A stretch of DNA of 37,771 nucleotides from Cytophagales bacterium (GCA_028279065.1 JANQSY010000016.1:1-37771), one strand, 5' to 3'; counted from the first letter of the stretch, positions 8,382 through 17,035 are shown. A program made the numbers and translations. The notes: generated by a model from the letters alone, not told the origin.

Positions 8382-8594
8382 ATGAAACTTTTGATCCTGA
8401 AAACAAATATTAAATCGAAGAAAAAAGTCAGATCGGTAAGAGCCTTACTCAATAAAACACCCAGGATATCCGACTGGTCAGTAGACCTGAATGATATTGA
8501 TAAGGTGTTACGGATAGAAGCTGATGATTCATTAGAAGAAAAGGAAGTCATCGGTATCCTAAAGCATTCAGGACTATATGCTGAAGCCCTATGA
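8382..8594 (+). CDS. Cysteine-less HMA-like (ferredoxin-fold) small protein
   Basis: A 70-residue protein resembling heavy-metal-associated (HMA) domains. It begins MKLLILKTNI, has an early helix, and then WSVDLNDIDKVLRIEAD, which matches the strand W.VD...PDK.L.VE of Bacteroidota HMA proteins, and ends with the helix and strand VIGILKHSGLYAEAL. The loop that should carry the metal-binding CxxC is KSKKK here, with no cysteine in the whole chain, so it cannot bind copper or zinc in the normal way. It is the third gene of a tightly packed cassette, and its stop overlaps the next ATG (ATGA). It could be a degenerate chaperone fold reused for protein binding. Confidence 0.65.
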   Translation: MKLLILKTNIKSKKKVRSVRALLNKTPRISDWSVDLNDIDKVLRIEADDSLEEKEVIGILKHSGLYAEAL

Positions 8595-8968
8595 TCTCTT
8601 TGACCAATAAATCAAAAAATGAAAAAATGACATCGCAAAAACCCCATTTCAATAACCATACTGAAGAAGAATGTGATCCAGGAAAATTCACTGGAGATCT
8701 GTTTTATTTTGTCTCAAGTCGACTTTCCCTATTCATCTCAGGAGCAGTGATCATCCTTTCCGCTTCAATTGGAGGTCGATTTGGAAGTACATCCTCTGTG
8801 ACCCCAACAGATAAGGATCCACAGGAACTAATCCAGCTTGCAAGCAAAGAATCCCACATCTCTACAGGCCAAGAAGATCCTGTAACTCTGGAGAACTCAG
8901 GAATGGGCTTAGGGGCATCGTTGGCAGTTGGGATCCTGGAACTTTTGATCCTCGGGCCTGAGGAATAA
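8591..8968 (+). CDS. Small membrane protein of unknown function, last gene of the Xre cassette
   Basis: A 125-residue protein that I do not recognise. The N-terminal 40 residues are polar. A membrane helix follows (LSLFISGAVIILSASIGG, about 47-64), then a polar linker rich in D, E, S and T, and a final hydrophobic segment (GLGASLAVGILELLILG) just before the C-terminus. The ATG at 8591 overlaps the previous stop (ATGA), favouring this start by coupling; an ATG at 8627 (MTSQKP) would remove 12 residues. The tight spacing says it works with, or is regulated with, the Xre/HMA-like genes. It ends about 75 bases before the metallopeptidase start. Confidence 0.65.
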   Translation: MISLTNKSKNEKMTSQKPHFNNHTEEECDPGKFTGDLFYFVSSRLSLFISGAVIILSASIGGRFGSTSSVTPTDKDPQELIQLASKESHISTGQEDPVTLENSGMGLGASLAVGILELLILGPEE

Positions 8969-9044
8969 ACAGGGATTTTGGAATTGGGTCAGCCTTTTAA
9001 TTTGGTTTTGCCTATTTTTTGGCTTACATCAATTCCCAATCCTT

Positions 9045-11207
9045 TTGAAAATCCTTTTAATCTCTCTTTTTGGATTAACCTTGATCCAATTCAAGGCATT
9101 TGCACAGCCTTCAGACCTGTATATGCCTTTGGAAATTTCCGAGGCCTATAAACGGGGTACCCGATCCCTTGACGGAAATCCAGGGCCTCAATACTGGCAA
9201 AATACTGTCGATTACGATATTCAGGTTGAACTTGATCCAGTAGCCCAGACCATCTCCGGTGCAGAAAAAATTACCTACTATAACAATAGCCCAGACCGCC
9301 TGGACCAGCTGGTATTCCGGATTTACCATGACGTTTATAAAAAGGGGGAGGTTAGGTTAGAATCTGTGGACCCATTGGACATTCATGATGGGGTCGTGAT
9401 TTCAAATCTAAAAATTGAAGGGGAGCTTTACCCAGAAGAAGACCCTTCCTTACTCGTTCAGGATGGTTCAAGACTTGTCGTTGTACTAAAAAAGCCTCTT
9501 GAAGCAGGTAAGAGTCTTGAAATCAGTCTGGAGTGGAAACAACCCATTCCGGGAGAAAGCGACTCGAGAAGACGGCAGGGCGCGCATGATAGTACCATTT
9601 TCTTTGTCGCCCAATGGTATCCCCAACTATCGGTCTATGATGACCTCTTTGGCTGGGATATGAGTAAATTCCTATTTGAGCATGAATTTTACAATAACCT
9701 TGGAAACTTCAATGTCGAGATTTCCGTCCCAACTGATTTCACCGTTTGGGCGACCGGGGTTCTTCAAAATCCCGAAGAAGTCCTGAACCCCTCAGTCCTT
9801 AGTAATTACAAGACGGCCATGAAATCTGAAAATACGATTCAGGTCATTGGGGAAAAAGAAGCTTTGGAGGGGATAAAGCATAAGGGGAGTGTTTGGAAGT
9901 TTTCAGCCCGGGAAGTACCGGATTTTGCTTTTGGGACAAGCAATAAGTACATATGGGAGTCTGGAAGCTATGAATTGAATGGAATCAACATCCTGATCAA
10001 TGCTGTCTATCCGGTGGATTCAACCAGGGATTTTTCTGAGTTCGTTCCCATGCTTCAAAGGATGATGAGGCACTTCTCCACAGATGCACCAGGTGTGCCT
10101 TACCCCTACCCTAGCTTTACCTCATTTGTGGTATATGATCAGAAAGCCGGAGGAATGGAGTACCCGATGATCGCAAACAACAGGAGTAATCGTAGAGGGC
10201 TAAATATCCACGAAATGTTCCACACCTACTTCCCTATGCATGTGCGTGTAAATGAAACCCAATGGAGCTGGATGGATGAAGGTCCAACAAATCATTTTAC
10301 CACATGGGTGAATAGGCTTTTTGAGGATGAAGAAATGTCTGACAGAGATGGTTTTTCAAGGATCTCATTGATGGGAAAATTCGATCAACTTCCGCTGCTG
10401 ACCCCTACTTATTATTTAAATGAAACCAACGCCGGTCAGGCCAACTACTCCAGGCCTGCAAATATTTTGTCATTGATAAGGCTGGAACTTGGCAACGAGA
10501 TGTTTCTAAAGTGCTTCCAGGAATACATTTCCCGATGGGCCAAAAAATCACCAAGTCCTTATGATCTGTTCTTCACATTTGAAGACGTGAGCGGACAAAA
10601 CCTTAAATGGCTATGGGAACCCTGGTTCTTTGAGTGGGGATATGCGGATCTGAAGATCAAAGGTTTTCAAAACAGAAGAGTCGAGATCCAAAAAATGGGG
10701 AATAAACCTGCGCCGGTATTCCTGGATGTCTACTATTCCAATGGAGACACCCTTAAGGTTAATAAAGGCCCTGGAATTTGGAAAGATGGAAATAGAATGG
10801 TTTCAATAGAGATACCAGATGCCAAAGAAGTTAAGGCAATTATTTTGAATCAGGAGTTCCAGGAGCTGGATTATGCGGACAACTTCTATCCCGAGATCAA
10901 GACATTATACAATGAAGATGTATTAAAGAAATTGGTGGGAGAATTCAGCCTGACCGGTCGCAGGTGGTCAAGGGGTACTTATGGCATACTATTTAAGCAA
11001 AAGGAAGGCATTCTTAGTTATGATCTTAAGAATAAGGCTAACCCCAATTACTTGAACTCCAAGATCTTATATCCATTGGGGGATATGAAGTATTTGTCAA
11101 TTCCTTTTGGCGGAATATGGACTTTTGAAGTAGAGGAAGGAATGATTTCGGGCTATTTTGGTGATCGAACCTGGGAGATCAGAAAGATTGATCCACAGGA
11201 AGATTAA
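9045..11207 (+). CDS. Exported M1-family (gluzincin) metallopeptidase
   Basis: A 720-residue zinc peptidase. The signal peptide MKILLISLFGLTLIQFKAFA is cleaved before QPS, so the enzyme works in the periplasm or at the cell surface. The N-terminal beta domain includes YDIQVELDPVAQTISGAEKI. The GAMEN-like substrate-binding motif is GGMEY (369-373). The zinc site is HEMFH (389-393) with E412 after 18 intervening residues, followed by DEGPT. All catalytic residues are present, so aminopeptidase activity is likely. The start is TTG: it lies exactly at the head of the signal peptide and the next ATG (residue 27) would remove it. An imperfect nested inverted repeat at 8973-9042 ends next to this start. 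It is convergent with the 11322-11918 gene. Confidence 0.93.
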   Translation: MKILLISLFGLTLIQFKAFAQPSDLYMPLEISEAYKRGTRSLDGNPGPQYWQNTVDYDIQVELDPVAQTISGAEKITYYNNSPDRLDQLVFRIYHDVYKKGEVRLESVDPLDIHDGVVISNLKIEGELYPEEDPSLLVQDGSRLVVVLKKPLEAGKSLEISLEWKQPIPGESDSRRRQGAHDSTIFFVAQWYPQLSVYDDLFGWDMSKFLFEHEFYNNLGNFNVEISVPTDFTVWATGVLQNPEEVLNPSVLSNYKTAMKSENTIQVIGEKEALEGIKHKGSVWKFSAREVPDFAFGTSNKYIWESGSYELNGINILINAVYPVDSTRDFSEFVPMLQRMMRHFSTDAPGVPYPYPSFTSFVVYDQKAGGMEYPMIANNRSNRRGLNIHEMFHTYFPMHVRVNETQWSWMDEGPTNHFTTWVNRLFEDEEMSDRDGFSRISLMGKFDQLPLLTPTYYLNETNAGQANYSRPANILSLIRLELGNEMFLKCFQEYISRWAKKSPSPYDLFFTFEDVSGQNLKWLWEPWFFEWGYADLKIKGFQNRRVEIQKMGNKPAPVFLDVYYSNGDTLKVNKGPGIWKDGNRMVSIEIPDAKEVKAIILNQEFQELDYADNFYPEIKTLYNEDVLKKLVGEFSLTGRRWSRGTYGILFKQKEGILSYDLKNKANPNYLNSKILYPLGDMKYLSIPFGGIWTFEVEEGMISGYFGDRTWEIRKIDPQED

Positions 11208-11310
11208 GTTTCCTGATTCAATTCCAAATAGCCAGGTTCTGACCTATTTGCCTTTCCGATTATAGGCATAAAATATCCTGCAGCGTCATCCAACTTTTTT
11301 AAGATCCAAA

Positions 11311-11331
11311 GAGGGATAAACCTAATCCCTC
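11311..11331 (-). terminator. Possible weak hairpin at the end of the exported DinB-like gene
   Basis: GAGGGAT and ATCCCTC form a perfect 7-bp stem with a 7-base loop that contains the stop codon of the minus-strand gene. Only three T residues follow on that strand, so termination would be weak, and the other strand is no better. Confidence 0.3.
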
Positions 11332-11918
11332 AGTTTCCCGGAAAACAAACTCGCTTTGGAATTATAGGGATTGCCACTGCTTCTTCTGAAACTCACCACC
11401 TGCCCCACGTGCCAAGCCGCATCTTCGATAGGCCCATTGATCAAATTCCAGAATGGATGCTCTGTTGTGCCCTCTCCTCTTTTAAAGATGATTTTGTAAT
11501 TTTTCAGATCACCATTTGGGTCATTTCTCATGATGATCGCGGCCTTCTCAAAATTCTCAAGTGTTTTCCTTCTCAACTCCTCAAAGCTCAACTTACTCCC
11601 ATCCTGGTATTCATTAACCTGACTTTTGGTTGCATTTAGCACGGTTTGACTCAACCCATAAATATGGTCCAACGTTTCTCTGCAACTCCGCGCAGAAGTG
11701 CTGGGTTTAAACTCAAGATCTTCGATTCTCAACCCTTCCGTGGCCCAATAATACCTGAATCCTGCACCTTCTATCATCCTAGCTATCACAGTTGTGGCGG
11801 TATATTCTTGTGGACTTTCGGGGATCTCTAAAAATGGCAGGGGCTTATCGGCTTGGGACATAACACTAATGGGATTTAGAAAACCAAAACATATTAGAAG
11901 TACAAAAAGGCCTTTCAT
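11322..11918 (-). CDS. Exported DinB-like protein
   Basis: A 198-residue protein with a signal peptide (MKGLFVLLICFGFLNPISVMSQ). The body follows the DinB-type bundle: FRYYWATEGLRIEDLEFKPS, then SCRETLDHIYGLSQTVLNA with a likely metal ligand in DHIYGL, a middle helix (FEELRRKTLENFEKAA), and the closing helix GPIEDAAWHVGQVVSFRR with a second histidine in AWHVGQ. DinB proteins are normally cytoplasmic, so export is unusual, although such secreted members occur in Bacteroidota. The function is unknown; a metal-dependent transferase is possible. The ATG is 9 bases downstream of the stop of the choice-of-anchor B gene, so the two form an operon. Confidence 0.75.
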   Translation of the reverse strand: MKGLFVLLICFGFLNPISVMSQADKPLPFLEIPESPQEYTATTVIARMIEGAGFRYYWATEGLRIEDLEFKPSTSARSCRETLDHIYGLSQTVLNATKSQVNEYQDGSKLSFEELRRKTLENFEKAAIIMRNDPNGDLKNYKIIFKRGEGTTEHPFWNLINGPIEDAAWHVGQVVSFRRSSGNPYNSKASLFSGKLRD

Positions 11919-11927
11919 CGAAACAAT

Positions 11928-13295
11928 CTAATTCTTTACAAATCTCTTTACCTTGGGATTTTCACCTCTAATGGAGAAGTAATAGATCCCTGGGCTTAAC
12001 GAGGAGATATCCAAAGCTTGTCTTCCCTGCAAATTTCCTCTCAATAATTCCCTTCCTCTGCTATCCATAACCGCGTATTCCTCTCCTTCAAGATTCCTTG
12101 AATCTCCCAGGAACACCTTATCCACTGCAGGGTTTGGGTAAAGAAAAAGATCCTTTTGATCTGTTTCTTGAAAGGCTGAAGTTAGCCCCATGGTTAAAAC
12201 ATAAAGCCCTTCCTGCATATCCGATGACAAAATATGACCTGATGGTAAAAAAGGATATACACCCCAGCACCCTTCGTATTTTCCAGCCCTATGCGGTCGG
12301 AATGAAGTATCGTAGAAACCAACTACGCTGATGTTCTGCGGATCGCTTAGATCAAAAGCATAAACCCCATCGAAGTAATAGCTTACATAAAGAATATCTC
12401 CGAGGAAGATCAAATTATGCGGAATAGAGTATGGGCTGTTTTTCACCCCGAAGGTGTCGATCAGAGTGATGTTCGAAAGATCGGTCACATCTACAACTTT
12501 AAGAAGAGTTCCGTGGGTCTCATCAGCAAAAACATAAAACTCACCGCTTGGGTGCAGCCAACCCGAATGATTGTATCCCTTATGGGGATAATTGGTGAAA
12601 GATCCGATCACCTGAACATTTGATGTATCACCAAAGTCTACCACAAAAAGTCCTCTGCCTTCAGCATTGCAATAGGCGGTATCATTCTTCACATAGATAT
12701 CATGAACATAACCGACTGTGCTGACCCAGGTAGGAATGTCGCTGTCGCAATCAATGACAAGGGTTGGATTGGTAGGATCAGGCTCCAGGGAATAGATCGA
12801 CAAAGAGTTCTGAGCGCCATTTGCATGTCCCCCGCACACGTACATCCAACCTTTGGCCGTGTCGATGAAAATATTGTGAGACCTTGTAATAAGGTTGTTG
12901 CTATCATAGATCACTGGTGCGGAGTCCGGCAATGAGGAAAGGTCTGCGATCTGAAGGCTGCTGTTTCCTTCATCTGCTACGATGTACAGGTAATCCTTAT
13001 AGGTATCATAGTCCCTATGAACAATCTGAGATCCGGTTACTTTTCCCTGAATGAACCAGGTGGTATCTACCTTTCCCAAATCGGTAATATCAAAAATATG
13101 AGTTCCCATGGTGCTACCGATAATGGCGTACTCCCGACCGTCACTCGAATACCCCCAGATCTCATTATAGGTATTGTCATGAGCAAAGGAAGATGGAAGG
13201 GTAACGTCCTTCCAATGATAAAGGAGCCCTACTCCATTTTCCGCAAAAAGGTTAAAGGACAGGAGAAGTGTGAGGGAGAATAAAAAAGGTTTCAT
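11928..13295 (-). CDS. Choice-of-anchor B family protein with T9SS sorting domain
   Basis: A 455-residue secreted protein. A signal peptide (MKPFLFSLTLLLSFNLFA) precedes a beta-propeller of LVIVD-like repeats (THIFDITDLGKV, LQIADLSSLPDSA, LFVVDFGDTSNVQ, LKVVDVTDLSNI, VYAFDLSDPQNI). The opening HDNTYNEIWGYSSDGREYAI is typical of the choice-of-anchor B family. The last 80 residues form a type A T9SS sorting domain (FLYPNPAVDKVFLGD through SPGIYYFSI to KRFVKN), so it should be moved across the outer membrane and anchored or released. No enzymatic motif was seen; the propeller probably binds ligands. It is the first gene of a unit with the exported DinB-like gene, and a -7 box lies 24 bases upstream of the ATG. 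Confidence 0.9.
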   Translation of the reverse strand: MKPFLFSLTLLLSFNLFAENGVGLLYHWKDVTLPSSFAHDNTYNEIWGYSSDGREYAIIGSTMGTHIFDITDLGKVDTTWFIQGKVTGSQIVHRDYDTYKDYLYIVADEGNSSLQIADLSSLPDSAPVIYDSNNLITRSHNIFIDTAKGWMYVCGGHANGAQNSLSIYSLEPDPTNPTLVIDCDSDIPTWVSTVGYVHDIYVKNDTAYCNAEGRGLFVVDFGDTSNVQVIGSFTNYPHKGYNHSGWLHPSGEFYVFADETHGTLLKVVDVTDLSNITLIDTFGVKNSPYSIPHNLIFLGDILYVSYYFDGVYAFDLSDPQNISVVGFYDTSFRPHRAGKYEGCWGVYPFLPSGHILSSDMQEGLYVLTMGLTSAFQETDQKDLFLYPNPAVDKVFLGDSRNLEGEEYAVMDSRGRELLRGNLQGRQALDISSLSPGIYYFSIRGENPKVKRFVKN

Positions 13296-13319
13296 GGTTA
13301 ATATTCAAACGATGATCTT

Positions 13320-13327
13320 CAAAAGTA
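13320..13327 (-). promoter_or_regulatory. -7 box (TACTTTTG) for the choice-of-anchor B gene
   Basis: The minus strand reads TACTTTTG, a full TAnnTTTG match, 24 bases before the ATG at 13295. The upstream box is only CTTTTC at a spacing of about 18 bases, so this is a moderate candidate. Confidence 0.42.
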
Positions 13328-13482
13328 GGTAGAAATTGATCCGGGAAAAGTTAAATTCCACCAAAGGGTTAATAAGTACCGCAAATAAGAATTAAAAATC
13401 AAAACAGCCGAGCACAGAAGAGGACTCTTAGGAACGCTTTTTAAGTATTGAAAGCTATCTTTAACTAAATAAAACAACCCGG

Positions 13483-14910
13483 ATGAAGACAAATTATCTC
13501 GCTGCGTTCCTTTGCTTGTTACTGGCGTTCCCAGCCATATCCCAAAACCCCTTCGGTGGAAAACCTCAATATGATATCCTTGTCCGCCAATACCCTGATA
13601 CCTTTGGCATCTTTAGGATAGAGCTCTATCCTACGGTTGCCCCTATGCATTGTGAAAATTTTGATACCCTGGCCCAACAGGGGTTTTATGATTCCCTTGC
13701 ATTCCATAGAGTGGTGGCAAATTTTGTTATACAAGGAGGAGATCCGAACTCAAAAACGGGGCCTCCATCAACCTGGGGCCAGGGAGCACCATGGCAGCAA
13801 CAGGTGCCGGCAGAATTCAGTCCGGTTCCGCATGAAAGGGAAATTATTGGCGCGGCCAGGGGCACTAATATCAACAGCGCTACATCTCAGTTTTATGTGA
13901 ACCTAGTCACAAATTCGCATCTGAACGGAGCCTACACGGCCTATGGAAGGGTTATAAATGGAATGAATGTGGTTGATTCCGTTGAAGCGGTACCCGTAGA
14001 TGCAAACGACCTTCCCCTGAACAAAGTCGATATGTTCGTTTTATATGTAGGTGTTGACACTACCTCACCTACTTCCGCCCCAACCGTCACTTCGCCTTCA
14101 AACAATGCCACAGACGTGTTGAAAGAAACGGAATTCACCTGGAACGCTATTACACCTCAGGATTTTATCCTTTATAGGATCCAGTTTTCAAAACAGAGTG
14201 ATTTTTCGACGATAGAACATGAAGCCCATATTGGGAAAAACACTACTAAATACAGTCCTGGAGACAATATAGAGCAAGGATATGTTACGTACTACTGGAG
14301 GGTCCAAACCAATAATGGAGGTAAATTCAAAACCTCACAATTAAGGTCCTTCACCACCGGAATAGGAGTTCCATTACTTACGTTTCCTGCAGAGGATGCA
14401 ACCAATGTTTATCGAAACACCTACCTGGACTGGGATGATGTTCCAAGTGCTACTGAATATCGGGTTACAATAGCCACGGTCCCAACCTTTAGCGTTCCAA
14501 GTCTGGTCGTGCTAGACACCGTTGTCAACGGATCACTCTTCCTAACACCTGCGTTGGAATCGAACAGAAACTACTATTGGTCCGTAGCTGCAATTAATAG
14601 CGGGGCTCAGGGGAGCTTTGCTGAGATCCGAAAATTCACCACAGGAAGCCTGATCAATTCCCTGAACGCTCAATCAAGAAGCAATGTGCATATTTTTCCT
14701 AATCCTGTACTAGAGGCATTGATGATTGGTGGTTTATCCGATCAGGAAATTTCTGTTCAGATATTTGATGCGTTGGGAAATATAGTCCTTGATATTCAAG
14801 AGCATAGGTCTGATGAAAGGATTGAAGTTTCCGACATTCAATCCGGGCTCTATTTTATGAAAATCCAAATTGGTGAACAGGTTGAGATCAGAACCTTGAT
14901 CAAGGAGTAG
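13483..14910 (+). CDS. Secreted cyclophilin-type peptidyl-prolyl isomerase with Fn3-like repeats and T9SS domain
   Basis: A 475-residue protein. After the signal peptide (MKTNYLAAFLCLLLAFPAISQ) comes a cyclophilin domain (about 28-190) with the signature FHRVVANFVIQGGDP. R76 is the catalytic arginine, Q84 and the GGD follow, and SQFYVN (Q136, F137) and YGRVINGMNVVDSVE complete the active site. Two fibronectin-III-like modules lie at about 200-290 and 295-390, each with an internal YYW and ending FTTG. A type A T9SS sorting domain follows (IFPNPVLEALMIGG to IRTLIKE). It catalyses proline cis/trans isomerisation, apparently outside the cell or on its surface. It is transcribed divergently from the choice-of-anchor B gene, and the two-TM gene begins 42 bases after its stop. 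Confidence 0.93.
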   Translation: MKTNYLAAFLCLLLAFPAISQNPFGGKPQYDILVRQYPDTFGIFRIELYPTVAPMHCENFDTLAQQGFYDSLAFHRVVANFVIQGGDPNSKTGPPSTWGQGAPWQQQVPAEFSPVPHEREIIGAARGTNINSATSQFYVNLVTNSHLNGAYTAYGRVINGMNVVDSVEAVPVDANDLPLNKVDMFVLYVGVDTTSPTSAPTVTSPSNNATDVLKETEFTWNAITPQDFILYRIQFSKQSDFSTIEHEAHIGKNTTKYSPGDNIEQGYVTYYWRVQTNNGGKFKTSQLRSFTTGIGVPLLTFPAEDATNVYRNTYLDWDDVPSATEYRVTIATVPTFSVPSLVVLDTVVNGSLFLTPALESNRNYYWSVAAINSGAQGSFAEIRKFTTGSLINSLNAQSRSNVHIFPNPVLEALMIGGLSDQEISVQIFDALGNIVLDIQEHRSDERIEVSDIQSGLYFMKIQIGEQVEIRTLIKE

Positions 14911-14952
14911 TTTTACCGATATGGAAGCATTGAAACACATAGGTAAAGAGTT

Positions 14953-15333
14953 ATGAAAAGATCAATATTACAGGTATACGCTACGATAATTCTGATAGTA
15001 ACTGTAATCACCTTCCTAATAACCCTTGGTGGAATTCTATCTGCTATCATTGACCGATCAGCTCCTCTTCACGCCGGGAGAACAGAGATCAGCCTTTCCT
15101 CTTTTGAAAACTTTAAGATGGATGCTTTAAGAGCAAGCACCAAGGATGCGGCATATGTGCCGGATGATCCAACAATTATCAAGATGTATGAAGCGGCAAA
15201 AAAGAACAAGATCGAATCAGTAATGCATCAGACCAAAAACAGCCTGATCGTAAATTCATTGATCCTGTTTTTCTGCCTTATGCTTTTTCCAATCCATTGG
15301 AGATTGCTGAGATCCCAGGTTTCATTGGACTAG
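14953..15333 (+). CDS. Two-TM inner-membrane protein of unknown function
   Basis: A 126-residue protein with an N-terminal membrane helix (about 9-35, TIILIVTVITFLITLGGILSA) and a C-terminal one (about 95-112, SLIVNSLILFFCLMLFPIHW). Between them lie about 60 polar residues, probably periplasmic, with an acidic and basic helix (IIKMYEAAKKNKIESVMHQ). Short charged ends face the cytoplasm. I recognise no family. It sits 42 bases after the cyclophilin gene and 76 before the next T9SS cargo gene, in the same direction, so it may be co-transcribed with one of them. Confidence 0.65.
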   Translation: MKRSILQVYATIILIVTVITFLITLGGILSAIIDRSAPLHAGRTEISLSSFENFKMDALRASTKDAAYVPDDPTIIKMYEAAKKNKIESVMHQTKNSLIVNSLILFFCLMLFPIHWRLLRSQVSLD

Positions 15334-15409
15334 CCTTTTATCACCCAAAATGGGGGATGCCAACAAGACTCAATAAACAAAGAATAGCTACATTTTACGC
15401 GATGAAACC

Positions 15410-16984
15410 ATGTTGAGAATGAGAGCTATCTTTATAATTTTCCTTTCAATTCAATTCATCTCCCCCAGCGCCGTTTCCCAGTATATTCTGGAAGGGAAAA
15501 ACATAAAGGCCACCTTTAATCCTGGTGGAGATCTCTTTGTTGATCCTGTGACCTTCTTGCCTGGTTTTGAGGTTCCAAAGAATTCAGGCTTGTATACTAT
15601 TTATGCCGGGCAATTTTGGATCGGTGGTATAGACTCAGCCACCAGCAATCTTACCGTTTCTGCTCAAACCTATAGGCAGACAATTACCTCATGGTACCCT
15701 GGTCCTAATTCCATTATCCATACAGGCTTTTATGACAGTGTCTTCTTTGCATCCCAAAGCCAGGTTACCCAGCATTTAGCCAACTATCAAACCCCTGGTT
15801 ACCAGTCCCCTCAAAACTTCTATTCATGGCCAGCAATGGGGATTGTTCCAAATGGTGAACCCAATAGGCTGGCACCTTTTGTAGACCTTGATTCAGACGG
15901 ATTCTATAATCCGCAAAACGGAGATCACCCCAGAGTGATAGGGAGCGAAAGCGCATATATGATCTTTAATGATGTGAGAGATACTATCAATCCCCAGGGT
16001 AACCCTTGTTGTCTTGGATTGGACGTACATCTGTTCACCTATGACCTGAGTTATGTCAATCAGGACCTCGAAAACACCTTATTCCTTAATTATAAGGTTG
16101 TTAACAGGTCAAATAGAAATTATAAGGACATTTATTTCGGCCTGTGGATAGACCCGGATATAGGGAATTGGCAAGATGACTATATAGGTTGCGATACAGT
16201 CAGCAATACTTTTTTCGCCTATAACGCTGACAATGATGATGAAGGTGGAAGCGGATATGGATCCAATCCACCTGCGCAGGGTGTTGTCTATTTAAGTCAT
16301 CCATTGAGTGCATTTATATCATATGATAATAATTCGGACTCGGTTAGTGGAATTCCTCAGACGGACCAGGAGTTTTACAACTACATGTCAGGAAAATGGA
16401 AGGATGGGTCCAACGTGACCTTTGGTGGTGATGGGAAAGATCCCCTGAATCCTGTAACTACCTTCATTTATTCAGGGAATGGGTGGACGGAAGAGGCAGT
16501 TGGGAATGGTGCCGGGGACAGGCGTATGCTCGGAACAGTAGGCCCTATGGATCTTGAGGCCGGAGACTCGGTTTGCCTTGACCTGGCAATGATATACTTT
16601 CGAAATAGCTCCCAATCGAATCTTTTGAATCGTGATTCTCTGGTCCGACTTGCCAAAAAGGTTCAGGATTTTTATGACTCACAGACCCTTAGCTGCTTTG
16701 ATCCCTTTCCCATTCCATTGGTTATGGCCCTAGAAGAAAATGGTTCCCGACTTGAGGTTTATCCCAATCCAGCTACGGATAGAGTTTTTATCCGTAGTAG
16801 TCTGGGTAAGAAAATACTTGGAGCTGAGCTACATGACCTTCAGGGAAAAAGTGTGAAAAACCTCAAGATCACTGAACAGGGTTTAGACCTGACAGTCGAT
16901 GTCTCCGGTATACAAAAGGGACTCTATCTTCTCCAAATAGAAACCAAAGAAGGTTCCTTTGTGAAAAAGATCTCAAAAAGATGA
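15410..16984 (+). CDS. Large secreted T9SS cargo protein with a calcium-loop-like motif
   Basis: A 524-residue protein with a signal peptide ending AVSQ. A long body of unknown fold contains NSGLYTIYAGQFWIGGID, and at 159-165 DLDSDGF: D159, D161 and D163 look like a calcium-binding loop, followed by NPQNGDHP. Further acidic stretches (NADNDDEGGSGYG) lie in the second half. The last 80 residues form a T9SS type A sorting domain (VYPNPATDRVFIRSS to KKISKR). The body matches no enzyme class I know; similar secreted proteins in Bacteroidota are uncharacterised. An internal ATG at 15419 gives an equally good signal peptide. It is convergent with the cytochrome gene, 51 bases apart. Confidence 0.82.
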   Translation: MLRMRAIFIIFLSIQFISPSAVSQYILEGKNIKATFNPGGDLFVDPVTFLPGFEVPKNSGLYTIYAGQFWIGGIDSATSNLTVSAQTYRQTITSWYPGPNSIIHTGFYDSVFFASQSQVTQHLANYQTPGYQSPQNFYSWPAMGIVPNGEPNRLAPFVDLDSDGFYNPQNGDHPRVIGSESAYMIFNDVRDTINPQGNPCCLGLDVHLFTYDLSYVNQDLENTLFLNYKVVNRSNRNYKDIYFGLWIDPDIGNWQDDYIGCDTVSNTFFAYNADNDDEGGSGYGSNPPAQGVVYLSHPLSAFISYDNNSDSVSGIPQTDQEFYNYMSGKWKDGSNVTFGGDGKDPLNPVTTFIYSGNGWTEEAVGNGAGDRRMLGTVGPMDLEAGDSVCLDLAMIYFRNSSQSNLLNRDSLVRLAKKVQDFYDSQTLSCFDPFPIPLVMALEENGSRLEVYPNPATDRVFIRSSLGKKILGAELHDLQGKSVKNLKITEQGLDLTVDVSGIQKGLYLLQIETKEGSFVKKISKR

Positions 16985-17035
16985 TTTTTTAGGTGAATTG
17001 TCCGCGGAAACAAGTTCTCCAGAATTCGTTTGTAC

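Noticed and set aside
8969-9044. Promoter box for the M1 peptidase in the short gap
   Set aside because: TAATTTGG and TATTTTTTG both deviate from TAnnTTTG by one insertion or substitution and the upstream spacing is poor, so no call was made.
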